Of a DNA stretch of 64,000 bases, positions 47,949-58,287 are shown piece by piece. The DNA lies in assembly GCF_000499845.2 (NCBI RefSeq), contig NC_023756.2:36154970-36218969 (forward strand), given 5' to 3'. The first letter of the stretch is position 1; every line of letters begins with the position of its first letter. The position numbers and the translations under genes were made by a program. Under the pieces are notes generated by a model, which saw only the letters and a program-made list of their open reading frames with translations, was not told the DNA's origin and made no database searches. The DNA is from Phaseolus vulgaris (taxonomy: Eukaryota > Streptophyta > Magnoliopsida > Fabales > Fabaceae).

Positions 47949-49609
47949 TTAACACCTTCTCTTTGGCAGCCATTTAGCTAAGTTCTTAGGAACAAGATGC
48001 TTTCTAGCAATGCAAGACCTAGATGTATGACCAGATTTCATGCAGTAAAAACAGGTTACATGAGATGCCTTTTTGCCACAGTTAAAAGCTGAAAAAATTG
48101 ATTTTGCTGGAACAAAAAAACTTGAAAGCTTTTGGACATTGGTTGTATTTCCAGGGGTATAACCAAGTCCATTCTTATTGAAAACAGCATTCTGTGATCC
48201 AAGGAGAGACTCAAGGTTTTCTCTTCCCTTGGTGAAATTGGAAAGGGTTTTCAGCAAATATTCCACTTGTTTTTCCAATCTTTTGCAGTTTTCATAGTTT
48301 TTAATAGAGGCATGCAAGCAAGTCAGTTCAAGGCTTACCAAATCTGTTTTGGCCTTATGCAATTCTTCCTCAAGTGTTTTTACTTTAGGTGCAAGCACAT
48401 TATTTACCTTTTGCAGCTTATTACATATTACAGCTAGCCTATTGGCTTCATCATGTGTTTCCTTGAAGGCAGCAAGCAAATCATCATAGTTATCAGAATC
48501 AACAGAAAAATTACTGATTCAGAGCTTGACTCCTCATCCTTCATCATGAAGCACAAATTATTCTCCTCATCTTCTGTTGAAGAGCTGCTAGTTGAGGATA
48601 CTTCATTTTCCTCCCATGAGATGTAGGCTCTTCTTCCTTTGTTCCTTTCAAATTTCTTGCTGGCAGATTTGTCCCTTGTTTGATTGTCTGGACAATCTGT
48701 TTTGATATGCCCTGTTTTGCCACATCCAAAGCAAGTATATTTAGAGGAATTTAAATCATTGGGTTTAGGATACCTTCTTTTCTGCTGGTTCCTATTTTTG
48801 CTTTTCTTCCTCAGGAATTTATTGAATCTTTTTGTAAGAAGACTGATTGTATCATCATCTTCAGCATCTTCTTTTTCTTCCTTGATCTCATTTAGTTCAG
48901 TTGCCTTCAGTGCAAGACCTTTGGGTTTTCTCTCTGTTGTTTCCTGCTCTTTAAGTCTTTTAAGCTCTAGCTCATGCTCCATCAACTTTCCAAACAGTGC
49001 AGCAGTTCCCAACTTTGACAGATCACAGCTTTCAGAGATAGCTGTCACCTTTGGTTGCCAGCTTCTGTCGAGGCACTTCAATATCTTTATGTTGAGCTCC
49101 TCTCTGTCAAATTCTTTTCCCAAGCCAGTGAGGTGATTCACAATATGGGTGAATCTTTTCTGCACATCAGCAATGCTCTCCTCGGGTTGCATTCTGAACA
49201 GCTCATATTCTTGGATGAGAGCATGTTTCCTTGACCTCTTCACATCTTCAGTACCCTCATGAGTCACTTCTAAGACTTCCCACATCTCCTTAGCTGACTT
49301 ACATTGGGATATCCTGAAGAACTCATCCATTGTCAATGCAGAGGTTATGATGTTCTTGGCCACAAGATCATGTTGAGCCTTCCTCCTTTCGGTCTCATTC
49401 CATTATGATCTTGGCTTTTCCACTTGTTCATCCTTGACAACCTGCATTGGCACATAAGGTCCATTGACCACAGCTTCCCAAATTAATGCATCAATGGATT
49501 CCATGAAAATTCTCATTCTAACTTTCCAAAATGCATAATTCATTCCATTGAACATAGGTGGTCTATTAACAGCAGAACCCTCAGCAAAAAGCACATTAAA
49601 CTCAGACAT
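47949..49609 (-). pseudogene. Copia-2 gag
   Basis: I take ATG 49609 (MSEFNVLFAEGSAVNRPPMF) because it aligns with the Copia-1 start. UBN2-type gag follows: TSALTMDEFFRISQCKSAKE, ALIQEYELFRMQPEESIADV. The zinc knuckle CFGCGKTGHIKTDC is intact, followed by a Ser/Glu-rich acidic stretch, a long coiled coil (VLAPKVKTLEEELHKAKTDL) and a second Cys/His motif, CFYCMKSGHTSRSC. Lesions are a TAA at 49403-49405, a frameshift in 48434-48479, and a stop at 47949 with a frame change before pol. The gag forms the particle holding the RNA. Confidence 0.9.
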
Positions 49610-49642
49610 TATTACAAACAAACATGATTAAAATACAAGTCC

Positions 49643-49659
49643 TAGCTCTTGATACCAAT
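49643..49659 (-). other. Primer binding site of Copia-2
   Basis: On the minus strand ATTGGTATCAAGAGCTA directly follows the LTR end ...CCCAACA, matching the initiator methionine tRNA primer type (TGGTATCAGAGC) with one extra base. Confidence 0.88.
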
Positions 49660-51446
49660 TGTTGGGTTTAATAGTGCCAAAGTTCAAGAGGGGGGGTGAA
49701 TTGACCTTTTAAAACTTTCTCGCAAAAACAGTGTTTAACACAGTTTTACAAAAAATAAATCGATTTGTGAAAATGAACAGATTTATTTCAGCACTGTTTT
49801 TGTTTGAAAAGCTTTTAATTCAGCAGGGTTAATCACAAGATTATGCAGTGAGAATTTCCAGCAGCACACACACAAATATCAGATTTGAAAAACAGTGAAA
49901 CACAAAACAGCAAGCTTTAATTTCAAGCAAGTGATTAAGGTTCAACTGATAGCATGCTAATTAATTGGTGACCTTTGCAAACAAGCTGTTCCAGTGGCTT
50001 TTAACAGACTATGAGTGTTCTTCTTGATGTCAAGCAATTTTCCAGAAATTAAGAACAATGAATCACTGAACAGCAAGCTTCAACTTTAAGCAATTTGTTT
50101 AAGGTTCAATTAATAGCATTGACAGTTTCTTGAGCAGCCTATCACAGTCAATCTGTTCCAATGGTTTTTAGCAGATTATATATGTTCTTATCATATTCAA
50201 ACTCCTTTTTCAGAAATCAAGAACAGTATGCACAGTGCCCAGAAAGAACAGATTTATTTCTTTGCTGTTTTATCAATTATGCAGAAACGAAATTGCAGAG
50301 AGTGAAAGAGAATGAACACAAGCAATTATACTGGTTCACTCAACTGAGCTACATCCAGTCTTCACCAACAACAGGTGGAAATCACTAACACACAGTACAA
50401 CCAAGTACAATTCCCACTGTTCTTGAAACCTACAAGAACTTAGGTACTCTTGCTGAAAAAACCTATTTCAGCACTCACACACACACACCCACTCTCCAAG
50501 AACACCTATCAAGAAGAGTGTTCAACCAAACTATTACAAGAAAGAGATGTGAAACGACTACACCTAATTGAGGATACACAGATCTGCCTTAAACCAGTAG
50601 GCAAAGTTGCTAGAACAGTAGCAGCACCTCACACCAAGCTTTTGGAACCAAACCAAGAACAAGCACTTTGTGATTTTCGAAATCTTTGAAGAACAAATTC
50701 TAATCCTTTGTAAACACTTAACTCTCTGCTGTCAAAACTGGTTTTTGCAAATGTATGAATGGTTATTAATCTCATAAACAAGTTTGCATTTTATAGAAAG
50801 CCAACTTATAACAGATTTTTGAAAAACAGTTAAGGCTGTTATAAAATGAACAGATTGAAAATAAAATGAACAGATTTATTTTCAAAAGCAGTTAGAGAAT
50901 TTGTTAAGTGAGGAGACTTAGTCAACCATTCTGGTGCTGAGATAAAACTGAAAAACTTTTAAGCTTGACATGGCACCAGAGACAAAAAAGAATCTATTCA
51001 TTTACAGATGAACAGATTTATTTTTCAAAACGAAAACAGAGAAAGTTTAACAATTTAAAACTCAGTCGTTTTGAAAAGAAGAAGACTTAGTCAAAATACC
51101 TTATGCACAAAATCTAATTTTTACAAGACTTAGCTAAAGCATCAGTAAAAAAAATGAATCTGTTTATTTAGAAAAGAACAGATTTATTTTTATGCAGTAA
51201 ACGTGTTTTGGTGTAAAACATGTGAAAAACAGTTTAAGAAAACTTATGCTTGTTCTTATCACATGGCCAGTGGTTATGAGGTGAGTTACTCAGCAAAAAG
51301 CCACTCTTAGACAACCTCTAAGCACTACCTAAGACATACTTAAAGCAAAGCAAAATTACATGAGAAGTACATAAAAGTCTTCATCAAACACTGCATATAT
51401 GTCTTCATCAAACACAATCTTGAAGGGGCAGCAACCATCTTCAACA
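49660..51446 (-). repeat. 5' LTR of Copia-2
   Basis: It is 1787 bp, with the same TG...CA ends as the left LTR and nearly identical to it. It contains the repeated GAACAGATTTATTT motif. It would drive transcription leftwards. Confidence 0.95.
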
Positions 51447-52947
51447 CACTCAACATATAATTCGCATTGGCTAGTTGAGCCAAAGTCATCCCCTGATAGA
51501 TCAACTGCCGAACAACTCCCTTTAGTGCTGACTTTCTTAATAGGAGGCGAAGGTGGTTCATCTTCTACCATAGTAGGTGGTTGCTGTGAGTGTCCTAAAC
51601 CCTCCCACCGCTTTTTGAACTCCATTTCCATTCGCGCACTAAACTCCTCCATGATGATTTCTTTAAGCTCCTGAGTTACCTCAGCCTTTAACTGCTCACG
51701 TAGTTGTAGTAAATACTCTTGGCTAGGTTCATTGGACAATTGTTCCTTGCTGTGTGATGGAGCTCCAAAGTATGATTGAATCCCAACCCCATATCCAGCT
51801 ACACGAACACGTCCAGGGTGTTTAGGTCGTCCGAGAGCAACATTAAGAATATCATTACGACCACATGGTTTAAAAGTCCCCTGTGTTGATTGCTCATTAA
51901 GAGAATCCTAAAACAAATGAAAAGAAATTGACAAAATTCAACACATTGAATTTAAAATAACACATTGAAAAGAAATTGTCAAACTTACAATGCGTTCAAT
52001 TGTTTGTTCTGTAGACTTAGAACTCCATGTCCCTAATGTGTTTATACGGGCACCTTTCCACATCTCATGTCGGAGTGGTGGGGATGGAGGTCTTAAAGAA
52101 TCTACACTATTCATTTCCTCAATGGAAGTAGAATGTGCTTTAATCTTTTCTTCAAGCATCTTCTGCTCTAGCAACTTATAACCACCACGAGACAATAAGT
52201 GTGGGATATCATTATGTGCCTGATTGGCTTTTGCTTTGTTCCGAACCTCCTATCATAACACTCAAAATTTAGTAATACGTTAATATAAACTATATTCAAA
52301 TATAAAAGTGATACTAACCTGCCATTTTTCAGTTTGTCGAATATTGACAAACTGCTGCCAAGTTTCTTCATCAATGGATGCATATTTTGCACAAGGATTT
52401 TCTTCTTTCCTTTTCCCATATATATAATCTGTTGTCAATTTTGATTTGAACTGACGAAACTTGACACCCACATCTGAAAGAACCTTCGCTTTCAAGGTTT
52501 CCACATTCGAGATGTTGTAATGTGTCTACGTTGTTTGAAAGAATTAGTTCATAAACAAAAACAAAGTATAAAAGAACTTTAGATTGAGCAAAGTAAAACA
52601 GTTACATACCAGAATATCTTGCCAAATCATGTTTTTCTCATGGTCAGTCACGTGATCCCAGGACTGAGTTAAGATAGAGATCCTTTCACGAGATAGTACT
52701 CCGAGATAACTCCTATATTTCTTTGCATGTTGCCCAGTGGGCACACCAGTGTGGATATCAATAGACAAAGGTATTTTGTCATCTTTAGTTATCTTCTTAA
52801 ACATATTCTTTAATCTTGTAGGTCCTCTACCAGTTTTTGAATGGGAAACTTTATCATCTGCCATGTTCCTGTTATCAAAAAAATATAATAAGCATCAAGA
52901 ATATGAAATATAATGAAAATGAAATATATTGTAAAACTAAACATGAA

Positions 52948-55900
52948 TCACATGTACATACAAATATATATTCCTTCATCATGATCATTTCGAGTTGCAT
53001 GTACAACATCAGCAACATCCTCGTACTCTTTATTGATGGTCGTTCTTGTAAGTGATTCAATCTCACAAATGTCATTGTTTGTATCTTCTGGGTCATTATG
53101 TTGTTTTTTTCCATGTAGCACAACAGACCAGTGGTCAGACGTAGGATCTTGGATATAGAAAACTTGGGAAGCTTGATGTGCCATTATAAATGGTTCGTCA
53201 TGATAACCTATCTTTCGAAAGTCAACCAAAGTCATTCCTGATTCATCAACTTTGACACCAGTCTTATTGTCAACCCACTTGCATTTGAAAACAGGTACAG
53301 TAAACTTGGTATAATTAACTTCCAAAATCTCTACTATGACACCATAATAAGGCATTGATCCCACAACAGGATTTTGATCCTTTGCAGTTGAAAACTGCAT
53401 AGACTCTGCCTCCAAGGTGACTCCGCTATTTTGCACTGTACTCCTATCATCTCGAGACTTTGTGTAAAACAAACAACCATTTACTTCATAGCCAGAACAA
53501 CATAAAACATCAAATTTGAGACCGTTTCCAAGCCATGTTAATGTTTCAGATGCTGATGGATCATTCATTATTTGTTACTTAAACCATGACATGAAAGTTT
53601 TGTTATGCTCAATTAACACCCATTTTTCTGATTGTCTTGGATTTTTATATTTGACAATGTCTTTGTGTGTATCTAAGTATGGTAACACCTCATCAATGTT
53701 ATTCAAGATATACAAGTGTGCTTGCAGAACCTCTTCTCTAGATTTGCTTATGACATGTACACCTCTTGAAGATTTACTTATGAATCTACGAGAGTGCCAA
53801 CCTTTTTCAGGAACTCCTATACATTTGGCTTTTGACATGTACTCGAAACAAAACTCAATAGATTCTTCTGAAATGTATCTTTCAATAATGGAAGCTTCTG
53901 GACGACATTGATTCTTCACATATCCCTTCAAAATCTTCATGTATCGTTCAACTGGATACATCCATCGCATATAAACTGGCCCACATAATCTGATTTCTCT
54001 TACAAGATGAACAACCAAGTGTACCATAATATCAAAAAAAGATGGAGGAAAAAACATCTCGAGTTGACACAAGATAACAATTATTTCTTCTTCAAGTTCA
54101 TCCAACTTCTGAGAGTCAATCTCTTTACTACATATGGAATTGAAAAATGAACATAGTTGAGTGATTGTATGCCTAACATTTTTGGGCAAGATTCCACGAA
54201 TAGCCACTGGTAATAATTGTTGCATTAGAACGTGACAATCATGTGACTTTAAGCCAATTAGTTTCAAATCATTCATAGATACAAGACTCTTCACATTTGA
54301 AGAGTAGCCTTGTGGTACCTTAACACCTTTAAGACATTCACAAAAACTTGTTTTCTCTTTCTTTGACAAAGTGTAACACGCTGCAGGAAAGTATGTACGT
54401 TTACCAACTTCTCTCGGTGCCAATTCCTCTCGTATATTCATTTCAATCAAATCCAGACGTGCATTCACACCATCCTTTGTTTTGCCTTTAATGTTCAGAA
54501 GTGTTCCTATTAGACTGTCACACACATTCTTCTCTACGTGCATTACATCTAGACAGTGTCTAACATCCAACTTACACCAATACGGAAGATCAAAAAAGAT
54601 TGATCTCTTCTTCCATATTTCACTCACCGTTTGCTTCTTCTTCATTTTTCCAAAGTCACATTAACATTTATGATTTTTTCATAAATTTCAACACCTCTTA
54701 AGGGAGTGGGACAAATGTCATGTTCTTGGTATCCGTTAAAAGCTTTTTTCAATCGACGATACGGATGATATTTCTTTAGAAATCTACGATGCCCAAGATA
54801 CACGGTTTTTCTTCCATGTTTCAACTGCTCATAAGATGTCTTGTCTTGACATATTGGACATGCTCTATGGCCTTTCACACTATAACCTGACAAGTTCCCA
54901 TATGCAGGGAAGTCATTGATAGTACAAAACAACATCGCATGCAATCGGAAAGATTCATTTTTAAACGCGTCAAACACATCAACCCCTTCATTCCACAATA
55001 ATTTCAAATCTTCAATCAATGGATTAAGATAAACATCTATGTCATTTCCAGGTTATTTTGGACCAGAGATCATCATAGATAACATCATGTATTTGCGCTT
55101 CATACACAACGCAGGAGGTAAGTTGTAAATCACTAACAAAACGGGCCATGAACTATGATTACTACTTAAATTTCCAAAGGGATTCATTCCATCAGTTGCC
55201 AATCCAAGTCTTAAGTTTCTTGATTCTTTTCCAAATTCAGGAAATTCTTTATCAATATTTTTCCACTGCAAAGAATCAGCAGGATGATGAAGTAATCCAT
55301 CACATTTTCTATTATCTGCATGCCACCTAAGGTTTTTAGCGTCATCTGCATTTGCAAACAAACGCTTTAAGTCTTGGAATTATCGGAAGATACCAAACAA
55401 CCTTAGCAGGAGGACCTTCCTTTGTCAATTCATCAATTTCATCATTCTGACCAACCTTAACCTTATAGCGTGACAAACCACACCTGGGACATCTTCTTAA
55501 ATCTTCATACTCATTTCTGTATAAAATACAATCGTTAGGACATGAATGTATTTTTCTATACTCCATACCCATTGGAAAAAGTATTTTTTTCGCCTCATAA
55601 TTTTGATTGGGCAAGGTATTTCCTTCTGGAAGCATGTCCTTAAGAAATTGAAGCAATTCTGTAAAACTCTTGTCGGTCCATCCATTCATTGCCTTCAAAT
55701 TCATCAACCTTAACACTGCTGGTAATCGTGTGAAGTTAGTTGAACCAGGATACAAAGGAGTCTCTGCATCATTAGACATATTTTCAAAAACTACATTAGC
55801 AAATGATTCTGCTCCCACATCTTGAATCATGTCTTCTAATCTATCATCCATTGAGAAATGAACTTCCTCCGAACCTCCGTGCACACTTGGCAAGTCTAAC

Positions 55901-56136
55901 AATTCACCATGCCACGTCCATGTTGTATAACTTTTCAAAAATCCATCACACAAAAGATGTTCTCTAATTTCATAAACAGTCAATATCCTTCCATTTAAAC
56001 AATTGATACAAGGGCACCTTATCCTTACTTCATTCTTATAACTAACGTCATTATGTTCTGCGAATTGTATAAACTCTTCCACCCCTTTTTCGTAAGTATC
56101 ACTTATTCGTGATGTATTAATCCAACTCCGATCCAT
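52948..56136 (-). pseudogene. TNP2-type CACTA transposase (CACTA-2)
   Basis: Starts MDRSWINTSRISDTYEKGVE (transposase-associated domain, with RCPCINCLNGR and LLCDGFLKSYTTWTWHGELL). The TNP2 (Transposase_21) core follows: GNTLPNQNYEAKKILFPMGM, CPRCGLSRYKV, NLRWHADNRKCDGLLHHPAD, ATDGMNPFGNLSSNHSSWPV, MLFCTINDFPAYGNLSGYSV, ACPICQDKT and DLPYWCKLDVRHCLDVMHVE. DUF4218 (LVREIRLCGPVYMRWMYPVE) and DUF4216 (NPVVGSMPYYGVIVEILEVN, VFKCKWVD) end it. TNP2 proteins cut and join CACTA ends in the nucleus. Lesions: a frameshift near 55350, stops near 55050 and 54640, and TAA at 53575. It is about as long as family members; regulation is not evident. Confidence 0.9.
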
Positions 56137-56200
56137 AGAACTGCTAAACTAAGAACCAATACTTTCAATATGTAATCATGAAAAAATAAAACAAAAGTGT

Positions 56201-56395
56201 CGAAGGTCGGACACCTCTGGACTCAGAACCAATGCGTTCAATATGTCAAAACAATATATAATGACTGAAAATTGCCGAAGGTCGAACACCTCCGAACTCA
56301 GAACCAGTGCGTTCAATATGTCAAAACAATATATAATGACTGAAAATTGTCGAAGGTCGAACACCTCCGGACTCAGAACCAATGCGTTCAATATA
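56201..56395. repeat. 75-bp tandem repeat, about 2.6 copies
   Basis: Units begin CGAAGGTCG(A/G)ACACCTC at 56201, 56276 and 56351, exactly 75 bases apart. Since 75 is a multiple of three, the minus strand shows a 25-residue repeat (LNALVLSPEVFDLRQF). It lies just upstream of the TNP2 start, so it is probably leader or intron. Confidence 0.95.
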
Positions 56396-56474
56396 AACAA
56401 TTAATATCAAACTCAAAACGAATACTTTCAAAATATAGGTAATAATAAATAAGAATACACTAACCTCAAATGGA

Positions 56475-56940
56475 TGGGCGGTCACGACAAGCGGTTGCAG
56501 CAAGGAGTCGGTGGTAACGGATGTGCGTCGCGGCACAAGTCGGTCGTCACGTAGTCGTGGACGGCGGTCGCAGGTGCAACGGCAGAGTCGGCCGGCGGTT
56601 GCTGAAACGGTCGAGGTAGTGTCCGTCGCGCGGTCGGTCGCGGCAGGGGCGCGGGCGGTGCGGTCACGACAGGGGGTCGCGATCGCGGTCACGGCAGGGG
56701 CGCGCGGCGCGGTGCGAAGTCGCGTGGGGGGTCGCGGGCGCGGTGCGGAGTCGCGCGGTCGCAGCGCGATGCCGTCGCGGCAGGGGTTGCGGGGGTCGCG
56801 GTGTGGAGTCGAGTGTTGCGTTCGGCTCGGTGCGGAGTCTCGAGCGTTGCGTTCGGCGCGGTCCAGACAGGGGGTCGCGGTGGTTCACGGTCGTCGCTGC
56901 GGTCGGCGCGGTCGCGTCAGGGGTGTGAGGGTTGCGAACA
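56475..56940. other. GC- and CpG-dense block in the 5' leader of CACTA-2
   Basis: About 460 bases rich in CGGTCGCG-, GCGCGG- and GGGGTCGCG-like short repeats stand in sharp contrast to the AT-rich surroundings. Open frames in it on both strands are Arg/Ala/Pro-rich and look compositional. It lies between the right terminus and the TNP2 start, where the promoter and first exon of a CACTA gene are expected. Confidence 0.8.
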
Positions 56941-57004
56941 AGAGTTTGTGAGAAAGAGTGTGAAAGAATGTGAGAGAGTGTGAGAAAGAATCTGAATGGG
57001 GGGA

Positions 57005-57240
57005 ACAACTTTTAACGACGGTTATGGGTAGAACCGTGTTTGAAACTTCACTTTTAACGACGGTTCTTGGTGCGAATCGTCGTTGTATGTTTGGGGTCTG
57101 GTTTTAACGACGGTTCTGGTGCGAACCGTCGTTAAAAGTCTAAAAAAATTTGAAAAGAATTACAGGATTGCCACCGCGTCGTTTTTAACGATGGTTATCA
57201 CTAAACTGTCTTTAAAGGGTGTCGTTATTGAAGAATTTTG
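57005..57240. repeat. Right subterminal repeats of CACTA-2
   Basis: TTTAACGACGGTT motifs recur at least five times, with complementary CCGTCGTTAAAA, mirroring the left end. They end in TTTTGTACTAGTG at 57248. Confidence 0.85.
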
Positions 57241-57251
57241 TACTAGTGCAG

Positions 57252-58287
57252 AGGGAAATACTCTACCTAATCGTAATTATGAAGCCAAAAATATTCTTTA
57301 TCCAATGGGTATGGAGTTTAAAAATATACACGCATGTCCTAAGGATTGTATATTATACAGGAAAGATTTTTGAATTGTTGAAAAATTGTCTGAGGTGTGG
57401 GTTATCACGTTATAAGTTGAAACAAAAAGATGATGATACTATTGAAGAGATACAAAGGGATGTACCTCCAATGAAGGGTGTGTGGTATCTTCCCAATATT
57501 CCAAGGATGAAGCGTTAGTTTGCAAACCCAAATGACGCTAAGAATCTTAGATGGCATGCAGATGAGAGGAAATGTGATGGCATGTACCAACATCCAGCTG
57601 ATTCTATTCAATGGAAGAAATTTGATAACGATTTTCCAGAGTTTGGTAAAGAGTTAAGAAATATCCGACTTGGTTTAGCTACATACGGAATGAATATGCT
57701 TGGTAATATGAGTATGAATCACAGTTCATGGCCTATTTTACTAGTTATTTAGAACTTACCTTTTGGAATGTGCATGAAGCTAAAATACGTGATGTTGTCT
57801 ATGATGATATCTGGTCAAAGATAGCCAGAAAAGACATAGATGTTTATCTAAATCCCTTAATTGAAGATTTAAAGTTAATGTGGGATCAAGGTGTTGAAAT
57901 ATTTGACAGATTCGGTAATGAAAATTTCAAGATGCATGCCATGATATTTTGCACCATCAATGACATTCTGAAATATGGTAACTTATCAGGGTATAATGTT
58001 AAGGATCATAAAGCATGTCCAATATGTGAAGAAGACACCGCTTCTCAACAATTGAAACATGGAAGGAAGACAATAAATCTTCGGCCTCAAAGGTTTCTTA
58101 AAAGTCATCATCCTTATTGGATGTTGAAAAAAGCCTTTTAATGGAAATCAAGAGACTGGAAATCCACCAACTCCATAAATTGGTGTTGAGGTTTACGAAA
58201 AGGGAAATAATATAGACCACACCTTCAGTAATTCAAAAAATAAGTCAACTATGACAAACATATGCAAGAAAAAATCAATCTCCTTTG
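57252..58287 (+). pseudogene. TNP2-type transposase, middle part (CACTA-1)
   Basis: This is the continuation from 39117: EGNTLPNRNYEAKNILYPMG, CPKDCILYRKDF, a frameshift, CLRCGLSRYKLKQKDDDTIE, FANPNDAKNLRWHADERKCD, LRNIRLGLATYGMNM, then MWDQGVEIFDRFGNENFKMH, FCTINDILKYGNLSGYNVKD and ACPICEEDTASQQLKHGRKT. It includes stops at about 57516, 57750 and 58139. It runs to KKKSISF at 58287, where the solo LTR splits the codon. After the LTR, GATCTTTCGTAC (60120-60131) gives the expected DLSY before a gypsy LTR cuts it again. Confidence 0.87.

Larger units (their letters stand above)
41112..51446 (-). mobile_element. Copia-2: nearly full-length Ty1/copia element with an extra ORF
   Basis: Two LTRs of about 1.8 kb in the same orientation flank gag, protease, integrase, reverse transcriptase, RNase H and a third ORF on the minus strand. 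The target duplication is a perfect CACTC (41107-41111 and 51447-51451). The primer site and polypurine tract are in the expected places. The LTRs differ by only scattered substitutions and a few indels, including a 19-20 bp one near 41706, so the insertion is young. A few stops and frameshifts disable the proteins. Transcription is inferred to start in the right LTR. Confidence 0.95.
39625..52864 (-). pseudogene. Plant En/Spm transposase joined to an Ulp1-like C48 peptidase domain (CACTA-2), split by Copia-2
   Basis: Inferred exons (minus): 52864-52610 (MADDKVSHSKTGRGPTRL), 52525-52319 (ISNVETLKAKVLSDVGVKFR), 52249-51989 (LLSRGGYKLLEQKMLEEKIK, a Transposase_24 signature), 51907-51452 (HPGRVR, then a Glu-rich coiled coil). 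Copia-2 separates ELYVE from CNSLTRFVALGKCYE, which resumes at 41106. Exons 40791-40556, 40483-40316, 40240-40135, about 40050-39975, 39900-39805 and 39723-39625 follow. RHWQLLI and RQPENYECGYYVMQW match the His and Gln...Cys motifs of Ulp1/SENP (C48) SUMO-type peptidases, fold-level family knowledge. The donor after 40895 looks mutated (ATGATA). No conventional gene has this pairing; CACTA elements with Ulp1-like domains are known in plants. Confidence 0.78.
39118..57248 (-). mobile_element. CACTA-2: CACTA transposon with TNP2 and transposase-Ulp1 genes
   Basis: The left end reads CACCAGTACAAAAAGG and the right end, inverted, CACTAGTACAAAA. The 3-bp duplication CAG lies at 39115-39117 and 57249-57251. 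Removing the element restores LLKDMLP-EGNTLPN of the CACTA-1 transposase in frame. Both ends carry many AACGACGGTT palindromic motifs. Two genes run on the minus strand, TNP2 then transposase-Ulp1. Without the Copia-2 insertion and its duplicated target the element is about 7.8 kb. Both genes carry lesions, so it is now non-autonomous. Confidence 0.93.

Noticed and set aside
47888..47955. Possible short intron between Copia-2 gag and pol (pyrimidine-rich TTTTGCAG acceptor)
   Set aside because: Using the visible GTGTTA donor, the exon phases do not match, so a frameshift lesion is the simpler reading.
56482..57008. Arg/Ala/Pro-rich open frames on both strands of the GC block
   Set aside because: Open in many frames at once, as expected from GC-rich repeats without stops; no conserved motif.
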